This document shows, piece by piece, positions 18,285 to 26,990 of a stretch of DNA of 64,000 bases (the stretch's first letter is position 1; the number at the start of each line of letters is the position of its first letter). The stretch is from positions 496,001-560,000 of the forward strand of contig NZ_BMGB01000001.1 of the NCBI RefSeq assembly GCF_014639655.1, in the 5' to 3' direction. The notes under the pieces were generated by a model, which had not been told where the DNA came from, did no database searches, and saw only the letters and a list, made by a program, of their open reading frames with translations. Both the position numbers and the translations under genes were made by a program. This stretch comes from Conyzicola nivalis (GTDB lineage Bacteria > Actinomycetota > Actinomycetes > Actinomycetales > Microbacteriaceae).

Positions 18285-20482
18285 CCACCATCGTCATGAC
18301 CAGCTCGGTCAACAAGACCGACGGCGCTATCAAAAAGAAGCTCTGGGCGTTCATCGAGAAACTCTCCCAGAACGACGAGATGCTCGGCCTGCACATCGAG
18401 CCGATGAAAAACCCCAGAGACTCGAGAGTCAGGACCGGCCGCGTAGACGACAACTTCCGGGCCGTCCTCTTTCGCCTTGAAGGTGGGGGTGCGGAGCGGA
18501 CCTACGTCTACATGGGAACTTGGCCCCACGATGAAGCCATCGAGATCGCGTGTTCGACCGTTCTGCGAATAAACCCGATCAATGGCGTAGCCGAGCTGAT
18601 TGCAGAGGGTGCCCCGGAAACGTTGACGCCCGTTGACGTGCCTGCTTCTCCTTCTGTGGAAAAGCCGGCCCTCGTGTCGACGGCGACACCCCTGCTCGAG
18701 TCCGCCGGGATCACTCTTCTCGACCTCACTGACGTGCTCGGGATGGACCCGGCCCTCGCGTCCCGCGCTATGGCGGCGGCCGACGAGAACGAGCTATTTG
18801 GCGTCGCTGAGATCGCGCCGACATGGCAGGGGATCGCGCTGATCGATCTGGCGGCAGGGACCTCTGTCAATGGCGTACTCGCCGCGTTGGATGCGGAGCC
18901 GGTAGTCGCGCCTGAGCGCCACGACGATGCGGCACTCATCGAGGCGATGAAGCACCCGGCAGCTCAGATGACGTTCTCATTCGTCCACGACAATGAAGAA
19001 CTTCGCCGAGCGATTGAAGACGATAATTTCGCCGCATGGAAGGTATTCCTCCACCCCGAACAACGTCGATACGTCGACCGAAACTACAATGGCCCATTCC
19101 GGCTTTCAGGTGGTGCAGGGACAGGCAAGACAGTGGTCCTACTCCATCGTGCACGTCGTCTTTGGCTCGAAAACCCGGACGCTCGGATCGTGTTGACAAC
19201 GTTCACCGTCAACCTGGCTGATAATTTACGCCGAGACCTGCGGCAGCTGGATCCCGGGGTGAAGATCGCAGCAGCTCTCGGCGAGCCTGGAGTTTATGTT
19301 TCCGGCGTCGATTCGCTCTCATTCGGTGCGCTTCGTGAAAATCCCACTGAGGTGCCGGCCGCAACGCAGGCGGTGCTCGGTGAGAGCCGAACCATCAGAG
19401 GGCCGGCCACCTCCTCGGACCGCTGGTCGAGCGCACGTGCGGCCAGCGGCGTAGCCGACAGCCCCAACGGATACCTCTCGCCCACGTTCTTGGAGGCAGA
19501 GTACGAAGCGATCATTGTGCCCAACACCATCACAACCCGCGAGGAGTATTTTACCGTTCGGCGTCCTGGCCGAGGAGTGGCGCTTGACCGGGCGAAGCGG
19601 GATCAGGTGTGGAAGATCGTGGCGGCCTATCGCACCCTGTTGAAGATGCAGCAGTCTGCGGACTTCAGTGAGGTTGCAGCCGTCGCTGCTCAGCTCTACG
19701 ACGGTGGCACTGTTGCGCGTCCTGCCGATCATGTGCTCGTGGATGAAGGCCAAGACCTCGTCCCCGCCAAATGGCGACTAATTCGCGCGCTGACCGAACC
19801 GAGCCCAAACGACCTATTCATCGCAGAGGATTCGCATCAGCGCATCTATGGGCAGCCCACTATCCTCTCGAGGTGGGCGATCAAGATTGTCGGGCGCTCG
19901 CAGCGGCTGACTCTGAACTATCGGACCACAGCGCAGAACCTTGGCTACGCGGTCGCAGTGCTTGAGGCAGGTCACTACGAAGACCTAGAGTCCGAAGACG
20001 AGTCCACTGCTGGGTATCGCTCGTCGAGGCGCGGTCCAGTTCCATTGCGTCTCGGATTCGCGACGCTCTCAGAAGAACTCGATGCGGTCGCGTCCACGCT
20101 ACAGAGATGGTCCGCCGACGATCCCGGTGGATCAATCGCCGTCCTGGTGCGCACGAATGGATTTGCAGACACAGTCACGCGAGGTCTGGCAGAGCGGGAC
20201 GTAAAGGCCATGCGGGTGGACAAAGGAGAGCCACCCGTCGGAGCAGTCGCGGTCATGAACATGTACCGGGCCAAGGGCACAGAATTCTCGCGAGTGTGCA
20301 TAGTCGGGGCGAGTGCTGAGAGCATCCCTAACCCGACCACGATGAAGAGTGCTGCTGCACATGGTGACGAGGCGGATGCACTACTGCGCGAGCGCTCGCT
20401 ACTCTACGTAGCCGCGACGCGCGCGCGCGACGCTCTGATGATCACGTGGACGGGCAACCCGAGTACGTTGCTGTCGGAGTGA
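18281..20482 (+). CDS. UvrD/Rep-type SF1 helicase with RelE-like N-terminal domain
   Basis: A 733-aa protein; ATG at 18281 overlaps the previous TGA (ATGA), making it the fourth coupled gene. Residues 1-85 resemble RelE/ParE-type toxins: a helix (KLWAFIEKLSQN), GLHIEPMKN, RVRTGRVDDNFRAVLF, then a strand ending YMGTWPHDEAIEIA. A linker follows, then the SF1A core: Walker A GGAGTGKT (Lys283), Walker B DEGQD (from Asp488), LTLNYRTT, MNMYRAKGTEFS and motif VI YVAATRARDAL. It should translocate on single-stranded DNA with ATP. Whether the RelE-like part is an active ribonuclease or a structural domain cannot be told. Such helicases are not part of canonical DISARM. Confidence 0.85.
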   Translation: MTTIVMTSSVNKTDGAIKKKLWAFIEKLSQNDEMLGLHIEPMKNPRDSRVRTGRVDDNFRAVLFRLEGGGAERTYVYMGTWPHDEAIEIACSTVLRINPINGVAELIAEGAPETLTPVDVPASPSVEKPALVSTATPLLESAGITLLDLTDVLGMDPALASRAMAAADENELFGVAEIAPTWQGIALIDLAAGTSVNGVLAALDAEPVVAPERHDDAALIEAMKHPAAQMTFSFVHDNEELRRAIEDDNFAAWKVFLHPEQRRYVDRNYNGPFRLSGGAGTGKTVVLLHRARRLWLENPDARIVLTTFTVNLADNLRRDLRQLDPGVKIAAALGEPGVYVSGVDSLSFGALRENPTEVPAATQAVLGESRTIRGPATSSDRWSSARAASGVADSPNGYLSPTFLEAEYEAIIVPNTITTREEYFTVRRPGRGVALDRAKRDQVWKIVAAYRTLLKMQQSADFSEVAAVAAQLYDGGTVARPADHVLVDEGQDLVPAKWRLIRALTEPSPNDLFIAEDSHQRIYGQPTILSRWAIKIVGRSQRLTLNYRTTAQNLGYAVAVLEAGHYEDLESEDESTAGYRSSRRGPVPLRLGFATLSEELDAVASTLQRWSADDPGGSIAVLVRTNGFADTVTRGLAERDVKAMRVDKGEPPVGAVAVMNMYRAKGTEFSRVCIVGASAESIPNPTTMKSAAAHGDEADALLRERSLLYVAATRARDALMITWTGNPSTLLSE

Positions 20483-20599
20483 GGAAAGTGTCGCTTCGCC
20501 AGGCGAGGGCCAGGTTGAACTCGGGGCGAATGAATCAGTGCGACGACTTGGCAGCCAAACGCGCAGCGCGGGGAGGCGGCACTTCCATAAACTCTGAGC

Positions 20600-21175
20600 A
20601 TGAACTGGACGGTTGCCCGAGATGAGCTAGTCACCGCGGCGCCCGTTTCCCCACTAGAAACGGGTGTGGTTGCGAGCTCGGGTATCTACGCCTGGTGGGA
20701 TACTCGCAGTGCGCTCGCCTCGCGCTGGCCCCACGCTTTTCCGCTAGTCGATTCGTCACGACCGTTGTATGTGGGCGTCGCAGCGAAGCAAAGTCTTTCA
20801 AGCCGCGTTGTCGAGACGCACTTATTGACGACGCGACGCTCAGCACTCCGATGTTCACTCTCCGCTCTCCTGAGCGAGCCACTGGAACTGCTACCGGGCG
20901 CAGTCCGACACCCCCGTGGCGGCAAGTTTGGGCTAGAGAAATCGCAGGAATCCCGGTTGACGGAATGGATGGTTACCAACTTGAGAGTGACGTGGGTCGA
21001 GCACAGCGAGCCGGGCAGTGTCGAGAAGCCGATAATTCGGGACACCCTACCGACTCTCAATTTCACTTACGCGACCGGCAGTCCATATCGCGCACGGATG
21101 AAGGCTCTCCGGATGGAGTTTCGAGCGAGCGCACCGCTGGTCTGGGAGTCGAAAGATAGTCGCGCTATTTATTAG
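20600..21175 (+). CDS. GIY-YIG-like nuclease family protein
   Basis: A 191-aa protein with SGIYAWWD (GIY at 28-30) and LYVGVAAKQSLSSRVVETHL (YVG at 57-59), the two halves of the GIY-YIG motif, an Arg in the following helix (Arg69) and a Glu/Asn pair (about Glu142, Asn154) where metal and scaffold residues are expected. Segment SALRCSLSALL is typical of the actinobacterial version of the family. It begins 117 bases after the UvrD-type helicase on the same strand, too far for coupling, so it may be an independent gene or an accessory. It converges on the XRE-ImmA gene. Confidence 0.72.
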   Translation: MNWTVARDELVTAAPVSPLETGVVASSGIYAWWDTRSALASRWPHAFPLVDSSRPLYVGVAAKQSLSSRVVETHLLTTRRSALRCSLSALLSEPLELLPGAVRHPRGGKFGLEKSQESRLTEWMVTNLRVTWVEHSEPGSVEKPIIRDTLPTLNFTYATGSPYRARMKALRMEFRASAPLVWESKDSRAIY

Positions 21176-21364
21176 AAACCTTTGCCGCGCTTACAGCGGT
21201 CGAACTATGCAATTTTTTCGACCTGCGATGCCCGAGATGACGTTGCGTTTCGGGTGAGGGACAGCGGTCCCAAACTACGCCCCACAACTTCGACTACAAA
21301 AAACAGCCAGTGAACGCAGGCATTAGGGGCGCCCTCAGGGCCGATAATGCTCTATATCGCAAAC

Positions 21365-22474
21365 CTAGCGCGCTAACGCCAACGGCGTGCGAGCGGCCGC
21401 AATCTGGTACATCTGCACCGATAGGCCGGACCCGGACAAGAACTGCTGGTCGTCGACTCCTACATCGAGAAGGACCTCTCTCGCTCGAGCGAGCATCGAC
21501 GGCATCTCAAGGGACGAAACGCGACCAGGCTCCGCTCGCCGCCAGCCATTCTGAGACATCCGAATCACCGCATTTCGATACGAGACGTCGTTCATCACAC
21601 CGAGCGAGCGTGCCCGATAGAGAAGCGCGGCCAGGCTGACGCCCCAATGCTCTTTCAACTCCGCGAGCTCCTGCCAGCCTCTGCCCGCGGTCGAAGACGG
21701 CAGGTGAGGGCGGATTTGCGCAGCTGGCATGAGGAACTCAGAAGCGAACCGGTTTGCCTGGTCCTCGGCTGGCTTGCTCCCTGGCTCGGCATCGTGATGC
21801 ATGATGAGGTGGCCGAGCTCGTGGGCGGCGTCGAAGCGTTGACGGTAGTAGTCGTCCTTTGTCGGATTGAGGACTATCACCGGACGAGTGCTGCTGTGCA
21901 GCGAGTAGGCGTCGATAGACGCCACACCAGGCTCACTGAATACGACGGCAACTCCCGCCTTCTCCGCGAGCCTTACAACGTGTTGCACTGGTCCCAACGG
22001 TAGTTCGAAAAAGTCGCGCGCGATTCTCGCCGCAATCTCCACCTCTTCAATCGGGTCGTTTGGATCGACGGGGAGGTCCGGAAGCAGGAGTTGCGGAAAC
22101 TCGACTGACGTTTCAAGCAGCCCGATGACTTCTGCCACGAACCGCCCGTACGCCTCGGCTTCGTCTTGAGCCAGTTGAGTCGTAGAGCGGAGAGATCTGA
22201 AATGCGGCCGGCTGATTCGAGGCGGGGGCCCTCCTGCGAAGAATCGAGGGTCGACGCTTAGAGCTAGTGACAACTTCGCCACGGTCGCGCGGTTGGGCAA
22301 CTTAGCCCCGCTCTCCCAGCCTGTGACTGATGCTGGGGACATGCCAATCGACTCTGCAAGATGCGCTTTCTTGAGTCCCGCCAGTTGGCGCGCCATAGTC
22401 AAGCGCTGACCGTTGAACAGCGACGTCGCATCCGCCAAAGCGCCCGAGGGCCGATTGTCGCTATTCAGAACCAT
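21365..22474 (-). CDS. XRE-family regulator with ImmA/IrrE metallopeptidase domain
   Basis: A 369-aa two-domain protein. Residues 20-80 are an XRE helix-turn-helix (RLTMARQLAGLKKAHLAESI, then SPASVTGWESG). The second half is an ImmA/IrrE (DUF955) Zn peptidase with HELGH at 218-222 and third ligand Glu246 in ANRFASEFLMP. Such fusions bind DNA and cleave themselves or a partner repressor, releasing phage, ICE or toxin genes. The ATG at 22472-22474 was chosen because it overlaps the upstream gene end by 14 bases; a longer frame to 22732 lies inside that gene. The pair is therefore one operon. The metal site is complete. Confidence 0.88.
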   Translation of the reverse strand: MVLNSDNRPSGALADATSLFNGQRLTMARQLAGLKKAHLAESIGMSPASVTGWESGAKLPNRATVAKLSLALSVDPRFFAGGPPPRISRPHFRSLRSTTQLAQDEAEAYGRFVAEVIGLLETSVEFPQLLLPDLPVDPNDPIEEVEIAARIARDFFELPLGPVQHVVRLAEKAGVAVVFSEPGVASIDAYSLHSSTRPVIVLNPTKDDYYRQRFDAAHELGHLIMHHDAEPGSKPAEDQANRFASEFLMPAAQIRPHLPSSTAGRGWQELAELKEHWGVSLAALLYRARSLGVMNDVSYRNAVIRMSQNGWRRAEPGRVSSLEMPSMLARAREVLLDVGVDDQQFLSGSGLSVQMYQIAAARTPLALAR

Positions 22475-23249
22475 CGGCGGTCTTGCCCCTACGTTCTGCG
22501 CGGACCGTGACGGAAATCTCTTCCACAACACCGGTCGGTGCGTTGCCTGGCATATCTGGCGACGCGGGAGCGCGGAGATCGAGCGGATGCTGCCCGCCAC
22601 GCAGTAGCGGCTGGCGCCAGTGCCAACAGCCATCTCCGCGATATGCGGGGTTCTTGCTCTGTCCGACATACAGTTCGAACTGTCCCGTGATCGGATTCGA
22701 TGCGTGAGCCGCGATGAGCGTCGAGCCGTCAAACTCGTCGTCGTCGGGGATACCCGGTAGTGACTGCAGACCCATGTCCTCGTCCTCGAACAGGGGCACG
22801 GAGGTAAGGAACTGCTGACCCGCGACCCGCTTCTTGGCGGGACGCATCCAACGAATCTTGTCGATCTGCCCTAATTTGTAAGACTGGATCAAGAGCCTGA
22901 TGTCTCCCGACGCCCAGCCCGGGGACTGCTGATAGTCACTGCGGACGATGCTGCCGTTCTCAAGCGCGGGCATGGTAGCGAATGCTTGCGCGGAAATACC
23001 GCGACTGACAAAATCTTCGCCAAGTCCGGTGACGTCGGCACCGCGGATATATCGCCCGTTGCCCGTCGACCGATCCAACAAATCGCGAATGTAAACGTAG
23101 TTGTGACCGCCAACTATCGACTGATCATGGCCAGCGTCTTCGTCGAAGTCCTGGGCGGTTCGCGCGAACGCCACTGGCGCTGCCCATTTGATGACGGCAG
23201 CAAGGCCGGAGTCAGCGAGATGGTCTAGAGCTTCGTTTTCGGTGATCAC
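22461..23249 (-). CDS. Hypothetical protein, partner of the XRE-ImmA regulator
   Basis: A 262-aa soluble protein I do not recognise. It has no signal peptide or membrane segment. Visible features: an N-terminal helix MITENEALDHLADSGLAAVI, a GGHNYVYIRDLLDR stretch, a mid-region IRWMRPAKKRVAGQ, and FELYVGQSKNPAYRGDGCWHWR near the end, which loosely recalls a substrate-binding or nuclease-like patch but has no nameable motif. The last 40 residues are Pro- and charge-rich. Its end overlaps the XRE-ImmA start by 14 bases, the arrangement of a toxin or effector followed by its regulator/peptidase. It could be the cleavage target or effector; this is context only. Confidence 0.7.
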   Translation of the reverse strand: MITENEALDHLADSGLAAVIKWAAPVAFARTAQDFDEDAGHDQSIVGGHNYVYIRDLLDRSTGNGRYIRGADVTGLGEDFVSRGISAQAFATMPALENGSIVRSDYQQSPGWASGDIRLLIQSYKLGQIDKIRWMRPAKKRVAGQQFLTSVPLFEDEDMGLQSLPGIPDDDEFDGSTLIAAHASNPITGQFELYVGQSKNPAYRGDGCWHWRQPLLRGGQHPLDLRAPASPDMPGNAPTGVVEEISVTVRAERRGKTADGSE

Positions 23250-23320
23250 GCGGTAAGTCTAACGCACGGTCAGTAATTTCGTGCCCGATTTTTACTCTGG
23301 GCGTGTTGGTTTGTAGTGGT

Positions 23321-23380
23321 ATTCAATGAGCGAGCAGAGGTGCGGATTTCTCTGGCGAGATCGATCAGCACTCATTGAAT
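23321..23380. promoter_or_regulatory. Inverted repeat upstream of the hypothetical/XRE-ImmA operon
   Basis: ATTCAATGAG at 23321-23330 is perfectly inverted as CTCATTGAAT at 23371-23380, 40 bases apart. It lies between the MBL gene end (23411) and the 262-aa gene start (23249), both on the minus strand. The wide spacing fits two operator half-sites or an operator pair for the downstream XRE protein better than a terminator, as no T tract follows. Confidence 0.4.
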
Positions 23381-23410
23381 CAGATCCTTCACACAACCCG
23401 AGACGACTCA

Positions 23411-24604
23411 CTAATGTGCACCAATGCACGTGTTATGTAAATTCATGCCCCCCGGGGCCGCGGAAGACGCTTTGACTTCTTGATAGATCGTCGACGCAGG
23501 ACGACACCATGTGCAGCAGCGCCTGCTCTTCAGCGCATCGTATTCGGGACGGTAAGACTGACCCTTTTGTCCTCCAGCGCTGATCATGATGAGCTTGCCC
23601 GATGCGCGGCTTAGCTCCGTCCAGACCCTGTTGTGGGCGGCGTTTGCTGAGGCGTGATGCGGAGCAGAGCTGGCACTGAGCGTGCTGATCACTTGGTCGA
23701 GTCCGAGAGGACTCGAGTGGTCGAGCCAATTCCCATCTGTGTCGCTCCAAATGACGGTTCCCCCGTTCGGAGAGCTGGGGTTGCTCCACAAGAGCGTGCA
23801 CAAGGCGCGGCGGTTCTGGACTGTCAGGCGGGTAAGCGCGTAGGTGTAGGGGAGTCCCGGCGGGATGCGTACCGCGAGGGCATGCGGCGCTTCCGAGGCA
23901 TTTACGAGCGTCGCAGTGCCAGGCCGGCCCTCGGTCTCCCACGTCTTACTCGTGCTGGAGAGCGCGAGGTCGATGGAGAAGAACCGTATTCGAACCGAGT
24001 TGGCGAGGGCAGCCGTGAGGATTCCGATCAGAGCCTTCGCGCGGTATCTCACTCGTTTGACGATCTCGCTCAGGTCCTTCGCGCCGTACCAGCGTCCCAC
24101 TTTGCGTGGCGGCTCTTCGATCGAGAAGCCCCGGTCGGGCCGAAAAGTAGAGGGGGCCCATGAGGAGAGGTTAGTTCCTGCCAGAGCGAGCAGCTCAGGT
24201 GTCAGTTGGTTTCCGCCGGCGCCCTCGGCAATAGTCGTTATTTGGCCGGCGATGCTCGCCGCGAGGCCGCCGACGCTAACTGTGATGGCGTTATCGGGGA
24301 GCAGAGCGTTCTGATTGGTCTCGGCGATCTGCTTGATCAGGATTGCCCATTCGGCCGGGATCCACAGTTCTCGGAGAGATGATCTCGCGGTGTTGATGAG
24401 CTCGACTGCCCCTCGAATATGATCGCTGTCGTCGTGGCTGAGGATCAAGATCTCGGGATCATGTGCGCCCGCGTGCTTCCCCATCGACGCGGCGCCGCCG
24501 GCGTCCACCGCGACTACCGCGGTGTCTGAACCCCGCGTCCAGATGAAGCACTCCCCGTGCCCTGGACCTGGTGTCGGGCCTACGATCGCTGTCAGATCAT
24601 TCAT
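23411..24604 (-). CDS. Metallo-beta-lactamase-fold hydrolase
   Basis: A protein of 397 aa from the ATG at 24602-24604, with motif SHDDSDH (metal site HDDSDH at 57-62), preceded by GPGHGECFIW and VVAVDAGG. This is the start of an MBL fold of the ComEC/Zn-hydrolase type. A later ISAGGQKGQSYRPEYDAL resembles the last metal-binding part. The substrate (nucleic acid, phosphodiester or lactone) is unknown. An in-frame GTG at 24802 would add 66 residues of no clear fold, so I prefer the internal ATG although its ribosome site is weak. MBL-fold proteins of this kind recur in defence islands. It is divergent from the DUF262 gene. Confidence 0.72.
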   Translation of the reverse strand: MNDLTAIVGPTPGPGHGECFIWTRGSDTAVVAVDAGGAASMGKHAGAHDPEILILSHDDSDHIRGAVELINTARSSLRELWIPAEWAILIKQIAETNQNALLPDNAITVSVGGLAASIAGQITTIAEGAGGNQLTPELLALAGTNLSSWAPSTFRPDRGFSIEEPPRKVGRWYGAKDLSEIVKRVRYRAKALIGILTAALANSVRIRFFSIDLALSSTSKTWETEGRPGTATLVNASEAPHALAVRIPPGLPYTYALTRLTVQNRRALCTLLWSNPSSPNGGTVIWSDTDGNWLDHSSPLGLDQVISTLSASSAPHHASANAAHNRVWTELSRASGKLIMISAGGQKGQSYRPEYDALKSRRCCTWCRPASTIYQEVKASSAAPGGMNLHNTCIGAH

Positions 24605-24957
24605 TGCTTCGGTCGTTTCTTTTGCTGGGATCGAAATTCTCGGATGGATCGCCAATAGCTGACGGAAGCTTAGGTGCCACAGTATCGTTTCCTCGGATAC
24701 AGAGCTCGCCGGCCAGGTCTTTTCACTCGCGGCGAGAGGTTTGTAGGTGAATTCTTCGGACGATTGCCTCTCCGTGCCCAAGCCAGCGCGGCTAGGCTGC
24801 ACGAGCGCTAGTCAGCGCTCTACACGCCTCGGGCGGGCATCACACGCGATGCTCGAACTGACCACAAAGTCCCAGCGGTCACGACCATCGATGCACCTCG
24901 CGGCGCCCCAATGCTCAATATCATGAAGGTGACGGGCTCTCCCGATATGGTCAGACA
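24605..24957. other. Divergent intergenic region between MBL and DUF262 genes
   Basis: About 350 bases between divergent starts. It must hold promoters for both genes. I see no gene, no strong repeat and no RNA. If the MBL protein really starts at GTG 24802, only 155 bases remain. Confidence 0.5.
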
Positions 24958-26811
24958 GTGCAAGCAAATACCTACCCGCTGAGCCAAATCCTTCTGCCGG
25001 ACCGCCGGTACCTAATCCCCACATTTCAGCGCGACTATGAGTGGACTCGCGACGGACAATGGGAGCTGCTTTTTGAAGACCTTGCGGCAACAGCTGATCG
25101 TCTAATCGACGTGCGCACGAGCGGAGCGACCGACTCTGCCTTGCTAACGAAGGAAGCGAGCGTGTCGCCACACTTCCTCGGAGCGATCGTCGTCGCCTCG
25201 GTACTCTCTCCCACGGGCGGAATCACGTTGCGATCTGTCATCGACGGGCAACAGCGCCTCACCACAACTCAGTTGCTAGTCCGAGGCGTACTCGACGTAC
25301 TCACAGCAGAAGGCTCTCTAAAGCAGCATCAACTTCGCGAGATGCTATTCAACAAGGAGTACCTTGTCGTGACCAACGAAGAGAAGTTCAAGCTCTGGCC
25401 GCGTCGAAACGATCGGCTCGTCTGGCCATCCGCGATCAGTGACGCAATACCAACCTACGAGGACTCGGATCACCTCTATTTGCAGGCGCGATCATTCTTC
25501 GCAACGAAGACCCTCGAGTACGTCGTCGACAACGAAGCCGTCGACCCTTTGCGCGTGGATGCCCTCGCCGACGCGCTATCCACACTCTTCAAGCTGGTCG
25601 TCATCGACCTAGAAGACAATGACGATGCCCAGGTCATCTTCGAGGTGCTGAACGGACGGCAGACGCCACTATCGGCAATAGACCTGGTGAAAAACCTCCT
25701 CTTTCTTCGAGGCGAGCTCGCCGCGGCGGACGTAGAGACGCTGTACGACAGATATTGGGCGCATTTCGACGAAACCTGGTGGAAGGAAGAAGTCGGCCGC
25801 GGCCACGCTCAACGTGGACGCCGAGACGTCCTCCTTTCCGTCTGGCTTACAGCCGAGCTGGGCAAAGAAGCAAGTGTGGGCCACCTTTACGCTGAGGCTC
25901 GTGCATACCTGAACGACGGACCGACCACAGAAGAAGTGCTCCAGAGTCTCGCGAAATACTCAACCGCGTACGAAGCGATCTACGGCCACATATCGGTGGC
26001 TGAAGGTGAAATCCAGAATGCCTACGAGCGGATACGAAACCTCGACATCGCAACGGCCGTCCCCCTCCTAGCGTGGCTACGAACGGTACCCCTTGATCAG
26101 CTTGCGTCGGCGGATCACGTGCGTGCAGTGCGTGCAATCGAGTCGTGGGCCCTCCGACGGGCATTTCTCGGTCTCCAAACACGTGGGTATGGAGCTCATT
26201 TGACGCGAGTGTTGAACGATGCAAAACGGGCCATCGATGCTGACACCGATGTTGCGGACGCGATTATCGACTCTCTTCAACGAGGCGCGCTCGCGTGGCC
26301 CACGGATCGCGATGTAGTGGCTGCTTTTAGAGACAACCGGTTCTACGGAACTATCGGACAGCCTCGAATAGCGTTGCTTTTATCGGCAATCGACGCGCGT
26401 CTTCGCGAGACGGACCCACACCAGCCGTCCGCGAACATTGACTACTCCAAACTCCAGGTGGAGCACGTGATGCCCCAGTCATGGGAAACGAATTGGCCAG
26501 TCCTAGAGAATGGACGGCCAGGGATGGAGGACGACACCGATCCGACCTGGCTCAACGCCAGCGACGAGCGCAACCGAGCAGTGAATCGCCTCGGCAACTT
26601 GACTCTCGTGACTGGATCCTTCAACGGACATCTTTCAAACGACGCGTGGTCGGTGAAGCGAACCGAGTTCGCGAAGCAGAACACGCTTGTCATCAACTTC
26701 GCTGTCGCTAATAGCGATTCGTGGGATGAAGGCCGGATCAGTGCCAGAGCGTTCGAGCTCGCAACCGTCGCGACGGATATATGGCTCTCGGCTGACGCTT
26801 TGCGCGCTTAG
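24958..26811 (+). CDS. DUF262/DUF1524 protein, single-chain GmrSD-like type IV restriction enzyme
   Basis: A 617-aa protein starting at GTG 24958. The N-terminal DUF262 (GmrS) part has PTFQRDYEW (from 21) and IDGQQRLTT (DGQQR at 96-100), a ParB-like nucleotide-hydrolysing signature. The C-terminal DUF1524 (GmrD) part has an HNH/His-Me nuclease pattern, VEHVMPQSW at about 500-509, then DERNRAVNRLGNLTLVTGSF at about 535-555. GmrSD cuts DNA with glucosylated hydroxymethylcytosine and needs NTP; related single-chain enzymes have broader targets. Key residues are present and length is normal, so it looks functional. It stands alone, with 178 bases to the next gene. Confidence 0.87.
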   Translation: MQANTYPLSQILLPDRRYLIPTFQRDYEWTRDGQWELLFEDLAATADRLIDVRTSGATDSALLTKEASVSPHFLGAIVVASVLSPTGGITLRSVIDGQQRLTTTQLLVRGVLDVLTAEGSLKQHQLREMLFNKEYLVVTNEEKFKLWPRRNDRLVWPSAISDAIPTYEDSDHLYLQARSFFATKTLEYVVDNEAVDPLRVDALADALSTLFKLVVIDLEDNDDAQVIFEVLNGRQTPLSAIDLVKNLLFLRGELAAADVETLYDRYWAHFDETWWKEEVGRGHAQRGRRDVLLSVWLTAELGKEASVGHLYAEARAYLNDGPTTEEVLQSLAKYSTAYEAIYGHISVAEGEIQNAYERIRNLDIATAVPLLAWLRTVPLDQLASADHVRAVRAIESWALRRAFLGLQTRGYGAHLTRVLNDAKRAIDADTDVADAIIDSLQRGALAWPTDRDVVAAFRDNRFYGTIGQPRIALLLSAIDARLRETDPHQPSANIDYSKLQVEHVMPQSWETNWPVLENGRPGMEDDTDPTWLNASDERNRAVNRLGNLTLVTGSFNGHLSNDAWSVKRTEFAKQNTLVINFAVANSDSWDEGRISARAFELATVATDIWLSADALRA

Positions 26812-26990
26812 CAGTCGCCGTAATCGGTGAAAACTCTCTCGCTGGGGCCACCGCAGGTGCACGGGCTTGTCCGTCAGGCATCACGCGTGCAATCGGACTC
26901 CGCAAATCAAACAGCGGTCGAAGAGCACCGCGCCAGAACGCTCGTTCACTGAAACAATTCATACTGATTACGGTTGAGCGGAGGAGCGGT

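Noticed and set aside
21198-21223. Seven-bp hairpin between the GIY-YIG and XRE-ImmA genes as terminator
   Set aside because: Weak stem and the T run lies in the loop instead of after it.
24605-24802. N-terminal extension of the MBL protein from GTG 24802
   Set aside because: The added residues do not resemble an MBL fold start, though it cannot be excluded.
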